Assembly (NCBI GenBank): GCA_040756515.1
Contig: JBFLYW010000016.1
Location: 1 to 64,000 of the forward strand
Origin: DSXH01 sp020724325
GTDB taxonomy: Bacteria; Bacteroidota; Ignavibacteria; Ignavibacteriales; Melioribacteraceae
Length of the DNA stretch: 64,000 bases
Direction: 5' to 3'
In this document: positions 1-7,270 of the stretch, piece by piece
Layout: each line of letters starts with the position of its first letter
Numbering within the stretch: the first letter of the stretch is position 1
Notes under the pieces: generated by a model
What the model saw: only the letters and a program-made list of their open reading frames with translations
Databases searched by the model: none
What the model was told of the DNA's origin: nothing
Position numbers and translations under genes: made by a program

Positions 1-885
1 TTTATGTTCTGTTGCTGTAACGGGACTATAAAAATCTCCACCACTACTTGACCATTTAGAGAAAGTAAAATCAATACCATTAGCAGAATAGATTGAAGCA
101 AGAGCAGAAATTGAATTCTGTTCAACAGCTGATTCTGTGTAAGGAGAAGTTCTGTAATTTCCGTTAATAGACATACTACTGTTTGCCTGGAATGTAAGGC
201 TGCATAGTTTTCGAAGTCCGGCCACAACTCGGGAATTTAAATCTGTACTTTGAATTGTGTAAGAAGTACTTTGTGAATTACTAAATACACTTCCGCCGCT
301 TCCAGTTGGTTCTCTTCGCCACTCACTTGGATAATTTCCCGAAGTACTCCAGATCCAATTGTAATCCCCATAATTTTGTTCAATTGCTCCTAACGATACA
401 TTATCACCCGAAGCTGAAGTTCTGATAAATGGAGATGTTCTATTTCCATCAGCATATATTGATCCTCCACCAAAAATATTTTCTACACTTATGTGGAATT
501 TACAATTGACAGTCACCTGACTTTCTTGCCAAAATACTGGGTGGTAACAGTTCAAAGTATACCAATTAACACTCATCAATGTAAATGTAATTGTGTGGGC
601 GCCAGGTGTTAAGCTTATTCCATACGAGGAAGGTGTTTGGGGGTTATTGCATAAGTCATAACTGTTAACTTTTACACCATCTACTTTAATATTTAACATC
701 GGATATATTACCTTATGCTCGGAATCAAGATTGCTATAGGTAAAATAAAAAGTAGCCGTTGCAGTAGTAGACCCGTATGGAATGGTTACTTGCGAAGGAC
801 CCGAATATGTAAAAGATTGACTGAAGCTTGTTCTAACTAAACAGGTAAAAAATAAGACCCATAAAATAATTCTTGGATTTAACAT
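1..885 (-). CDS. Secreted protein of unknown function, C-terminus beyond window
   Basis: An open frame runs from an ATG at 885 to the window edge without a stop, giving 295 codons. The N-terminus (MLNPRIILWVLFF..., then FSQS) is a typical Sec signal peptide, so the mature chain is periplasmic, surface or secreted. The rest is rich in Ser, Thr, Gly, Asn and Tyr (for example YPSEWRREPTGSGGS), as in beta-sandwich or adhesin-like exported proteins. I recognise no enzyme motif. The stop and any C-terminal sorting domain lie outside the window, so a type IX or surface-layer fate cannot be judged. A structured intergenic element lies just upstream (929-1030). Confidence 0.7.
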   Translation of the reverse strand, partial: MLNPRIILWVLFFTCLVRTSFSQSFTYSGPSQVTIPYGSTTATATFYFTYSNLDSEHKVIYPMLNIKVDGVKVNSYDLCNNPQTPSSYGISLTPGAHTITFTLMSVNWYTLNCYHPVFWQESQVTVNCKFHISVENIFGGGSIYADGNRTSPFIRTSASGDNVSLGAIEQNYGDYNWIWSTSGNYPSEWRREPTGSGGSVFSNSQSTSYTIQSTDLNSRVVAGLRKLCSLTFQANSSMSINGNYRTSPYTESAVEQNSISALASIYSANGIDFTFSKWSSSGGDFYSPVTATEHK

Positions 886-928
886 GGCTTTTCTCCTTGA
901 CTAATTTTTAAATTATGGACAAGTTTGT

Positions 929-1030
929 AACGCAAATAAAAAGGCAAAGTATTTTACTTTGCATAAGGTGATCGGCCTTACATTCTATTTGCGGAGGGAA
1001 AAGATGTGTCCGCATCTTTCCCTCAATTTT
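929..1030. other. Multi-hairpin intergenic element (three-way junction plus terminator-like hairpin)
   Basis: Outer arms CGCAAATA (931-938) and TATTTGCG (986-993) pair exactly. They enclose a perfect hairpin, GCAAAGTA (944-951) with TACTTTGC (955-962), and a smaller one, TAAGG (964-968) with CCTTA (976-980). Directly after, GAGGGAAAAGATG (994-1006) pairs with CATCTTTCCCTC (1013-1024) with one bulged A, followed on the + strand by AATTTTTATT. The last hairpin would terminate + strand transcription, although both flanking genes are on the - strand. Read on the - strand, the whole element would be a structured leader of the 885 gene. No known riboswitch was recognised. Confidence 0.5.
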
Positions 1031-1050
1031 TATTGTTGAATCTTTCCTCC

Positions 1051-2118
1051 CTAATTTAGTTTACCATGTAAAATATAATATGGACTATTAACAGAATGAC
1101 ATATAACAAAAACTTCTTTATCGAAAATTTGAGACTCAATAATGTATCCCCCGGCATTATAAATGTTTATTAAGTCTTTACCGTTATAATGTCCTAAGTT
1201 CCATCCATTATTTGCAGAAAAAAAATCTTTAATTGTTCTTCCCATAATACCACCAGCGTAATCCGTTCCCCTTAAATCAAGAACTTCTATTAAAGAATCA
1301 TTTTGGTACTCAAAAACTTTTCGATTACTATTAATATACATTTTGTTATTAAGTATTCCGAAGCGATATTCATAAGAGCCCTTTTCTATCAGCATTAATT
1401 TTTCCCCTTTTAACTTATATAGTCTTCCGGACTCATTTGGCTCTAAAAAATTAATTCCTCCAATTAATACATCACCGTTATTAAGAAACATTACATTTAT
1501 AAAGTACTCCTTAACTTGTGGTGTATTTAAGATTCTCCATCTACTTCCATTATAATGAACTATTATTCCCGTATAATCGCCATCAGCTTTTTCAGCAATA
1601 CCTACAGCATATATATTGTATCTGTAACCGTAAATATCTTGAAAAAGTATTCTTTTGTATCCTTGCGGAACAATAGTTGTGTCCTTAGACCACTTAACAC
1701 CGTTATATTTCCAGATATCGCTTATTGTTGTTACCATCCATATTTCAGAACTCGATACACCATGAATTTGTATGGGAGCAGCAAATTGATCTAACAAATA
1801 ATTTTTCCACTTAGTACCGTCGAAATGCCAAACTTTATTAACATATGTTGCAGCGTCTCCTACAACCCAAACATCATTTGGTGATGAGCCCCATATTCCA
1901 CTTAACCACTGGAAACCTAATTTATCAGCTCTAAGAGTGTCTCTCGTCCACACATAATCCCTTCTTCCTGGCAGTATCTCCGGCTCGGTTATATTATTAC
2001 ATGAATTGATGTTTACAAAGATTATAAGAATAAGGATGGCTACGATTAATTTTGTTATTGCTGATGTGAATAATCTTAAGACTGGATTTACAGCCAAAAA
2101 CGATTTTACAACTTTCAT
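1051..2118 (-). CDS. Membrane-anchored or lipoprotein beta-propeller-like protein
   Basis: About 355 residues. I place the start at 2118 rather than the longest ATG at 2169, because GAGGGG sits five bases before the ATG at 2118. A basic, hydrophobic N-terminus (LIVAILILIIFVNINSC) ends in a cysteine, so a lipoprotein or signal anchor is likely. The chain then has motifs such as IWGSSPNDVWVVGD and VSSSEIWMVT, each followed by a strand with HFDGTKW or KYNGVKW. Such spaced repeats suggest a WD/kelch-like beta-propeller. No catalytic motif is visible. It probably acts at the cell surface or in the periplasm; a partner cannot be assigned. Confidence 0.75.
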   Translation of the reverse strand: MKVVKSFLAVNPVLRLFTSAITKLIVAILILIIFVNINSCNNITEPEILPGRRDYVWTRDTLRADKLGFQWLSGIWGSSPNDVWVVGDAATYVNKVWHFDGTKWKNYLLDQFAAPIQIHGVSSSEIWMVTTISDIWKYNGVKWSKDTTIVPQGYKRILFQDIYGYRYNIYAVGIAEKADGDYTGIIVHYNGSRWRILNTPQVKEYFINVMFLNNGDVLIGGINFLEPNESGRLYKLKGEKLMLIEKGSYEYRFGILNNKMYINSNRKVFEYQNDSLIEVLDLRGTDYAGGIMGRTIKDFFSANNGWNLGHYNGKDLINIYNAGGYIIESQIFDKEVFVICHSVNSPYYILHGKLN

Positions 2119-2249
2119 ATTCCCCTCAAAATAATATACAAATACGTGTAAAAGGAAGAACAAACTCATAAACTTTTAACTTACAGTGGGAAAATAGAAA
2201 AATATAATTCGAAATTGCAAGTAAAGAGATATTATCATAATGTTAACTT

Positions 2250-2586
2250 TAGGGCAGGGTTAAAAAGCACATATTTGTATATCCATTGCTGCATGTGTTA
2301 TATACAAAGAACTAGAAAGACAATTAAAAAAAGCTAAATCACTATTAAGTCCCGATAAGGTTATAGAAACATTAAAAATAATTTATGCTCTATCTATCGG
2401 AACACACTAATCAAAAACAAAATTTTTGAAACCGATTATCAAAAATGAAGAACAAACTCAATTACTAAATCTTTTTAATATCCCATTTTGGTGTTCCAGT
2501 TGGGAAGACAGGGGAAATAATAAAAAAAATTTTCCGTGCGGCAGAGTTATTCAACAATTTTTTCCTAAAGACCAAAAGCAATTTTA
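2250..2586 (+). pseudogene. Decayed C-terminal fragment of an IS4-type transposase
   Basis: No intact ORF exists here, but one + frame reads KAHICISIAACVIYKELER, then LSPDKVIETLKIIYALS, a stop (TAA, about 2408), and then in the same frame KTKFLKPIIKNEEQTQLLNLF to a final stop near 2586. The pattern of AHI-x-I...VYKELER, a helix, and a final EEQ-LLNLF segment is typical of the C-terminus of IS4/IS1634-type DDE transposases. There is a stop before KAHIC and another inside, and no catalytic DDE core remains. I see no terminal inverted repeats. It explains the gap of about 450 bases between the flanking genes. Confidence 0.6.
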
Positions 2587-2621
2587 AACTACATGCAATA
2601 GTAAGAAGATGAAAGAATTTG

Positions 2622-3062
2622 CTAGTGTGTTGAAATATACGTTTCGATTTGTTCTATTGATCGTTCAATAATTTTATTAAGTGGATCAAGCTCATGTAAT
2701 TTTTTAAAATATTCAAGCGATTTATGTTCATCGCAATAAAACCATATAATAGCAAGGACTAAAAGAATTTCGTAATTATTATTTTCGGGATGTATTTGTT
2801 TTTCGATTTTCTCAATTAACTCAGCACAAGGGCAGTCGTCTCTAACCGGATCTGTATTAAGTATAAACTCCATATTTTCATTTATTAATTCCGAGAATAG
2901 ATTTATAGCTTCCGTTAGTTTACCGGTTTGAGTATAACAGATCAGAAGTTTTTTCTTAATAGAAAGATTATCATGATTTTTAAGCATGATATTTTCAAAC
3001 TCTTTTTGAGCGGCGGGATAATTTCTAGCCATAAAAAATTGATTTCCTAACATTTCGCTCAT
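2622..3062 (-). CDS. Small TPR-repeat protein
   Basis: 146 residues, no signal peptide, probably cytoplasmic. Helical pairs such as GNQFFMARNYPAAQKEFENI and CYTQTGKLTEAINLFSELI are tetratricopeptide repeats, and a third lies near the C-terminus (YFKKLHELDPLNK). The middle holds DDCPCAELIEKIE, a cysteine pair not expected in a plain TPR. It probably serves as a protein-protein scaffold; the partner is unknown. An AAAGGTAC site precedes the ATG. It lies between the transposase relic and the MITE-like element, so it may be a lone transcription unit. Confidence 0.75.
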   Translation of the reverse strand: MSEMLGNQFFMARNYPAAQKEFENIMLKNHDNLSIKKKLLICYTQTGKLTEAINLFSELINENMEFILNTDPVRDDCPCAELIEKIEKQIHPENNNYEILLVLAIIWFYCDEHKSLEYFKKLHELDPLNKIIERSIEQIETYISTH

Positions 3063-3087
3063 TTAAGTACCTTTATTTTTTGAAGAG

Positions 3088-3218
3088 AAGGCTGTCTCAG
3101 AAGTATATCTTTTTAAAGAATAGCATACGGATAACCCGCCAGCAAACGGCGGGCAAGAACGGATTTAAACAGATTCACGCTTATTTTTAAATTGAAAAAT
3201 TACTTCTGAGCCAACCTC
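3088..3218. repeat. MITE-like element, copy 1
   Basis: About 130 bases bounded by inverted ends: GGCTGTCTCAGAAGTA (3090-3105) against TACTTCTGAGCCAACC (3201-3216), 14 of 16 positions pairing. The interior (TCTTTTTAAAGAATAGCA..., GGATTTAAACAGATT) matches a second copy at 62529-62637. This copy carries an extra hairpin, CCCGCC...GGCGGG, near 3138-3153. It codes for nothing. It lies just after the stop of the rhodanese gene and may act as that gene's 3' end structure. Confidence 0.6.
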
Positions 3219-3232
3219 CTAAATATATAAAC

Positions 3233-4231
3233 TTATTTAACAAATGGATATTCTTTACATTCGGATTGTTTCCAAACGGTTAAGCCATTGCTGGATGCCC
3301 AATCATAGCTTAATGTATTAATACCAAAATTTAGTGATCTTGCATCGTAACCCATTACTTTTAGAATTGTAGCCGTCTGTGCAGAAGTTTGTCCTGTATA
3401 GCAATAAATAACAACAGTTTTATCAGTTGGTAAAGTCTTTAGGTTTGTATTAAGAGCTAAATCCACTTTTGGTGTATATTGAATTGCTCCTGTTAAATGA
3501 CCTAAGGCATAATGGTTAGCCGGCCAGTAATTAACAATATAATAGTTAGATAAATTTGAAGTAACAGTAGACCATGTAGTGCTTACATCACCAAAAGGAT
3601 TTGCAGATGCTAACAGAGCATTAATTCTTGCTTCCAAAATTTCTTTACCGGTTGTTTTACCTGTATTAAGTGTAGGTAAATTACCTGCAGCTGCTTTTGG
3701 ATAATTAGTTGTAACTAAATTTGTAAAGTTGTTCCCGATATTAGAAGTCCAGTTTGTTGCAATCTGGCTGTTCCAGGAAGACATACCAAATTTTAATGAG
3801 AAAACATTGTTATACCCGAGCAGTCTTAATAATGCTGTGGCGTAACCGGATGATTGCCCTGAATAGCAAGCAATTACAATTCTATCATAATTTGCCGTGT
3901 TGATTCCTTTAATATGGGTAACAAGATTGCCTAATGTAACATTTACAGCGCCTTGTATATATCCTTTTCCTGTAAAGTCAGCAGCAGTTCTTATATCAAT
4001 AATATAAAGTTTGCTAGGATTAGAAAGTTGAAGTGCCCTTACATCCTCAGCGGTAATAATAGCTGGATTTGCTGTGTTCAAGTAATTTCCATTAGCTTCT
4101 AGATATTCTACTAATACCTGGGCTTCGTTAATCTTTGGAGGCTCGGTTGGATTTTCATCTTTGCTGCATCCTGTATGAATAAAGAAGATTGGAAGAATTA
4201 ATAATAGATAAAATAATTTACGCATTTTCAT
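3233..4231 (-). CDS. Tandem-rhodanese lipoprotein
   Basis: About 332 residues. The start is set at 4231, where AAGGGAG stands eight bases upstream; the longer ATG at 4249 has no such site and would place this site inside the gene. A lipobox (FFIHTGC) and a KDENPTEPP linker indicate an exported lipoprotein. Two rhodanese-homology domains follow, each with a potential active-site loop holding a cysteine: CYSGQSSG and CYTGQTSA. Both loops keep the cysteine, so sulfane-sulfur transfer or binding is possible. It lies 30 bases or so after the 11-haem cytochrome gene on the same strand and is probably co-transcribed from the sigma-54 promoter at 5690-5705. A role in periplasmic sulfur chemistry is inference. 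Confidence 0.88.
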   Translation of the reverse strand: MKMRKLFYLLLILPIFFIHTGCSKDENPTEPPKINEAQVLVEYLEANGNYLNTANPAIITAEDVRALQLSNPSKLYIIDIRTAADFTGKGYIQGAVNVTLGNLVTHIKGINTANYDRIVIACYSGQSSGYATALLRLLGYNNVFSLKFGMSSWNSQIATNWTSNIGNNFTNLVTTNYPKAAAGNLPTLNTGKTTGKEILEARINALLASANPFGDVSTTWSTVTSNLSNYYIVNYWPANHYALGHLTGAIQYTPKVDLALNTNLKTLPTDKTVVIYCYTGQTSAQTATILKVMGYDARSLNFGINTLSYDWASSNGLTVWKQSECKEYPFVK

Positions 4232-4279
4232 TTTTACTACTCCCTTCATTTTGTTTAGTTGATTATTGTTAGATTGATT

Positions 4280-5650
4280 TTATTTTACATCCCATTTAAC
4301 CGGCAATTTATTGTCAACTGTAATATTCTGTGTTGCTGTAACTTCCCAGGAAGCTAACTCGCTTTTGAATAAATAAAGCTCTTTATTTTTATAAGTTCCA
4401 TCACTGTTCTTAATAATATGGCAAGCATCATAACAGGGTTTTCCGCTTGCAACCTGTGTTCTTTTTGTCCACTTAATAATATTATGTGGAGTTGCATATT
4501 TATATGTTGGTCTTACATTAAAATTAGAAAGATTGGCTGTACCATATTCTTTCCAGCTATCCGGCGCTGTTAAAGATCGTCTTAGCAGAGCATACTTATA
4601 TGGTTTAATATCTGGAATAGGGTTCATTCCAATTTTAAATCCTTGATAGGAAGGAATTCGAGCACCCTCACCGCCGATGTGACAGCTTCCGCAGTTGTTG
4701 TAATCTTGTGAATGACAGGTGTTGCAGCTGAAAGTGTTTATGTGTGCTGAATGATATTGATTTGTGTTCGCAACACCTGAATGACAATCAGTACACTTTG
4801 GCAGTAATGGCATTTTGTATCTCTGGTCGTAAATGTTTCCATCACCGTGTATTTCATTTTTTGTGTGGCATCGAATACATGTGAATTGTCTGCTAGTTAG
4901 ATGTACGTCTGGAACAGTACCCGTTGCTTGACCAAAGTAGGCGTGACCACCGCGGCTAACATGGCAAGTAACGCAAACATTACGCATATCCGGTGTTTTA
5001 GTGAATGCATGTCCGTTTGCAAGTCCGCCGCCGCCGGCTTTGGGTCTGGTTACATGGCAGTCGCCGCAAGTAGCATGACATTTAGCGCAGTTTACTTCGT
5101 AACCATCTTTCATTCTTTGTGATAGCTGGCTGAAACCTGAAGGAATGTTTTGAAGCCCGCTTCTTAAAACAACCATCGATTTTTGTCCCCATCCTTGCTC
5201 ATGGAGACTGTTTTTTGTTCTCATTACAATTTCGGTATGACAGGAAGAACATTTCTGATCGGCATAAGCAGAAGGTTTCTTAATAAAGTTACCTGAATGA
5301 GCTACGGTTTTATTATCAGTACCATCAACACCATTATGACAAGTAGTACAGGGAATTTTACCATGGACATCGTTCTTAAATTCTTTATAACCTTCACCGC
5401 TAAGATATACTCTATCATATGGTTCAATATGAGGAGTTTCTCCACCGCAGCCAGCGCCGCCTTCACTTGAGGGATCCGGCGTATAAACTTTTTTCAATTG
5501 TTGATAATTCGTATGGCACCCTTCGCATGAAGCAACTGATTTCGTTATAACCTGTTCATCTGGCGAGGTTAGTTCTTCTTTCCTATCTTTGCATCCCGCT
5601 AAATAGATTAAGAACACAATTGAGAGCAGACTAATAAAATTTCTTGCCAT
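4280..5650 (-). CDS. Undecahaem c-type cytochrome lipoprotein
   Basis: 456 residues with a lipobox (LIYLAGC) near residue 20. I count ten CXXCH haem motifs (CEGCH, CTTCH, CSSCH, CAKCH, CGDCH, CVTCH, CIRCH, CTDCH, CNTCH, CGSCH) and one CX3CH (CYDACH) near the C-terminus, suggesting eleven haems. Two motifs lie back to back (CAKCHATCGDCH). It is not clearly MtrA/DmsE or a known reductase, and the wider-spaced last motif could mark a special haem. It is the first gene behind a sigma-54 promoter and precedes a tandem-rhodanese lipoprotein, so periplasmic electron transfer linked to sulfur compounds is plausible but inferred. Confidence 0.92.
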   Translation of the reverse strand: MARNFISLLSIVFLIYLAGCKDRKEELTSPDEQVITKSVASCEGCHTNYQQLKKVYTPDPSSEGGAGCGGETPHIEPYDRVYLSGEGYKEFKNDVHGKIPCTTCHNGVDGTDNKTVAHSGNFIKKPSAYADQKCSSCHTEIVMRTKNSLHEQGWGQKSMVVLRSGLQNIPSGFSQLSQRMKDGYEVNCAKCHATCGDCHVTRPKAGGGGLANGHAFTKTPDMRNVCVTCHVSRGGHAYFGQATGTVPDVHLTSRQFTCIRCHTKNEIHGDGNIYDQRYKMPLLPKCTDCHSGVANTNQYHSAHINTFSCNTCHSQDYNNCGSCHIGGEGARIPSYQGFKIGMNPIPDIKPYKYALLRRSLTAPDSWKEYGTANLSNFNVRPTYKYATPHNIIKWTKRTQVASGKPCYDACHIIKNSDGTYKNKELYLFKSELASWEVTATQNITVDNKLPVKWDVK

Positions 5651-5689
5651 ATTCCATTCCGTTTTTTTACTGAGAAATGGAAAAACACA

Positions 5690-5705
5690 CGCAAAGTAAA
5701 TGCCA
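5690..5705 (-). promoter_or_regulatory. Sigma-54 (-24/-12) promoter of the cytochrome-rhodanese operon
   Basis: On the - strand the sequence reads TGGCAT, five bases (TTACT), then TTGCG. This matches the RpoN consensus TGGCAY-N5-TTGC exactly in spacing, with the GG and GC dinucleotides intact. It lies about 40 bases before the ATG at 5650. A sigma-54 activator gene follows directly upstream (7191-5860), and inverted repeats suited to its binding lie in between. Confidence 0.75.
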
Positions 5706-5740
5706 CGAAAAATTAATTTTTCAGCTTGTTTTTATAGGTA

Positions 5741-5760
5741 TGTCTGAAACGAAATGTTTT
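5741..5760. promoter_or_regulatory. Possible activator site (imperfect)
   Basis: TGAAACGAAATGTTTTA carries AAAC/GTTT half-sites and an ACGAAA core like the stronger repeat at 5833-5857. It lies about 40-50 bases upstream of the sigma-54 -24 box, inside the range for an enhancer site. It is weaker than the other repeat and assigned by similarity only. Confidence 0.35.
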
Positions 5761-5832
5761 AGAATAAATTAAAAGAGATGAATTAAGAAAAAATATTTTG
5801 AAAAACGCACGAAAACTTTAGTTGGGACAAAG

Positions 5833-5857
5833 TGTTTCGTGTTAGAAAAACGAAACA
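5833..5857. promoter_or_regulatory. Perfect inverted repeat, probable upstream activator sequence
   Basis: TGTTTCGT (5833-5840) and ACGAAACA (5850-5857) form an exact inverted repeat with a nine-base gap. It lies about 130 bases upstream of the sigma-54 promoter and immediately after the stop of the activator gene, as expected for an enhancer bound by a Fis-type helix-turn-helix dimer. No T-run follows on the - strand, which argues against a terminator. Confidence 0.55.
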
Positions 5858-5859
5858 TT

Positions 5860-7191
5860 TTATTCCACGATTTTAAGTGCTTTCATTTTTCTCCATAAAG
5901 TTGTTCTACCAATTCCAAGTTCTTTTGCTACTGTTGTTTTATTCCACCTATTCTTCTCAAGGAGAGTTAATAAGTCAGATTTTTCTTTATTTACAGAAAT
6001 AAAAGGAACCGGCGAAAATAATTTCTGACTTTTTGTAGTCTCCAAAATTGAAGCAGGAAGCTTTTGTTTTTCAATTCTGTTTTTATTAATAGTCCGTACA
6101 AATGCATACTCAATTGCATTTTCTAATTCTCTAATATTTCCCGGCCAGTTATAATTCAATAATAGTTCCAGAGCATTTTCTTCTATGTTAGTAATTTCTT
6201 TTTTATACACAAGAGAAAATTTATGTAAGAAATGAATTACTAAAGGAACAATATCTTCTTTTCTTTCTCTTAAAGGAGGAACTTCAATTGGAATTACACT
6301 TAGTCTATAAAATAAATCTTCTCTGAATGTACCTTTTTTTAAAGCTTCTTTGATATTAATATTTGTTGTAGAAATAACCCGAACATCGGTATAACGTGTT
6401 ATTGATTCCCCAATTCTTTCGAATGTGCCCTCCTGCAAAATTCTCAATAATTGTATTTGAGTATGAAGAGGCATTTCGGCAACTTCATCCAGATAAATTG
6501 TACCGTTATTGGCTAACTCGAACCTTCCGGCTCTATCTTTTATTGCATCTGTAAATGCTCCTTTTACATGTCCGAATAATTCGCTTGCCAATAAATTCTG
6601 AGGAAACACAGAACAGTTAAATTTGATAAATGACTGATCTTTCCTGGTACTCGATTTCTGAATTGCATTGGCGATTAATTCTTTTCCTGTGCCGGATTCA
6701 CCAGAAATTAAAACGGGAGCGTCAGAATCTGAAATTTCCTGTATAAGATTAAATATGTTTTGCATCTGCTTACTATGACCGATCATAGAATAGAATTGCG
6801 TTCCCTTTTGCAGATTTATTCCGATTTCTTCAAATACACTTATATCTCTGAACGAAACAATTCCACCGGTAGGTTCATCATTATCGTTATATAAGACTGC
6901 TGCATTAAGTATAATTGGTTTGGTTTCCCCATTACAGTTTTTAATTTTCGATTCAAAATCGTACAGATTCTTTTTGGTCTGAAGAACAACCGATATTGGG
7001 CAATTAGAAAAACAAAACTCGGATTGAAAAACATGTTTGCAAAATTTACCAAGTACTTCTTCGCGATTATGACCTGTAATTCTTTCGGCTGCTTTATTAA
7101 AGAAATTTATCTGGAAGTTTTTATCTACAGTAAAAACGCCTTCTGCTATCGAATCTAAAATGTGGTCTTTAAGATTATCTTGAATTGACAT
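5860..7191 (-). CDS. Sigma-54-dependent activator, PAS-AAA+-Fis
   Basis: 443 residues. An N-terminal PAS domain (about 8-120) holds four cysteines (51, 60, 64, 86), including the C-x8-C-x3-CP pattern often seen in such activators, so redox or metal sensing is possible. The AAA+ domain has Walker A GESGTGKE (164-171), the loop GAFTDA (211-216) in place of the usual GAFTGA, and Walker B TIYLDEVAEM. A Fis-type helix-turn-helix closes the chain (NKTTVAKELGIGRTTLWRKM). There is no receiver domain, so it is not a classic phospho-relay response regulator. The gene sits upstream of the sigma-54 promoter it probably controls. TGTTTC and GTTTTGTTC motifs before its own start hint at autoregulation. Confidence 0.93.
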   Translation of the reverse strand: MSIQDNLKDHILDSIAEGVFTVDKNFQINFFNKAAERITGHNREEVLGKFCKHVFQSEFCFSNCPISVVLQTKKNLYDFESKIKNCNGETKPIILNAAVLYNDNDEPTGGIVSFRDISVFEEIGINLQKGTQFYSMIGHSKQMQNIFNLIQEISDSDAPVLISGESGTGKELIANAIQKSSTRKDQSFIKFNCSVFPQNLLASELFGHVKGAFTDAIKDRAGRFELANNGTIYLDEVAEMPLHTQIQLLRILQEGTFERIGESITRYTDVRVISTTNINIKEALKKGTFREDLFYRLSVIPIEVPPLRERKEDIVPLVIHFLHKFSLVYKKEITNIEENALELLLNYNWPGNIRELENAIEYAFVRTINKNRIEKQKLPASILETTKSQKLFSPVPFISVNKEKSDLLTLLEKNRWNKTTVAKELGIGRTTLWRKMKALKIVE

Positions 7192-7226
7192 AATGTTTCA
7201 GTTATACGTTTTGTTCATTTATAGAG

Positions 7227-7252
7227 GAAAAAAAAGCCGCATTAAAGCGGCT
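7227..7252 (-). terminator. Intrinsic terminator at the end of the cytochrome operon
   Basis: On the - strand AGCCGC, a six-base loop (TTTAAT) and GCGGCT form a perfect stem, followed by a run of eight T. It starts about 19 bases after the stop of the 9-haem cytochrome gene and ends transcription before the activator gene. Confidence 0.85.
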
Positions 7253-7270
7253 TGAAAAAATTAATTAGTT

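Noticed and set aside
929..1030. Integron attC site
   Set aside because: The fold is similar in size, but the RYYYAAC and GTTRRRY core sites are absent and no integrase is near.
5833..5857. Inverted repeat as terminator of the activator gene
   Set aside because: No T-run follows on the - strand and the placement and sequence fit an activator site better.
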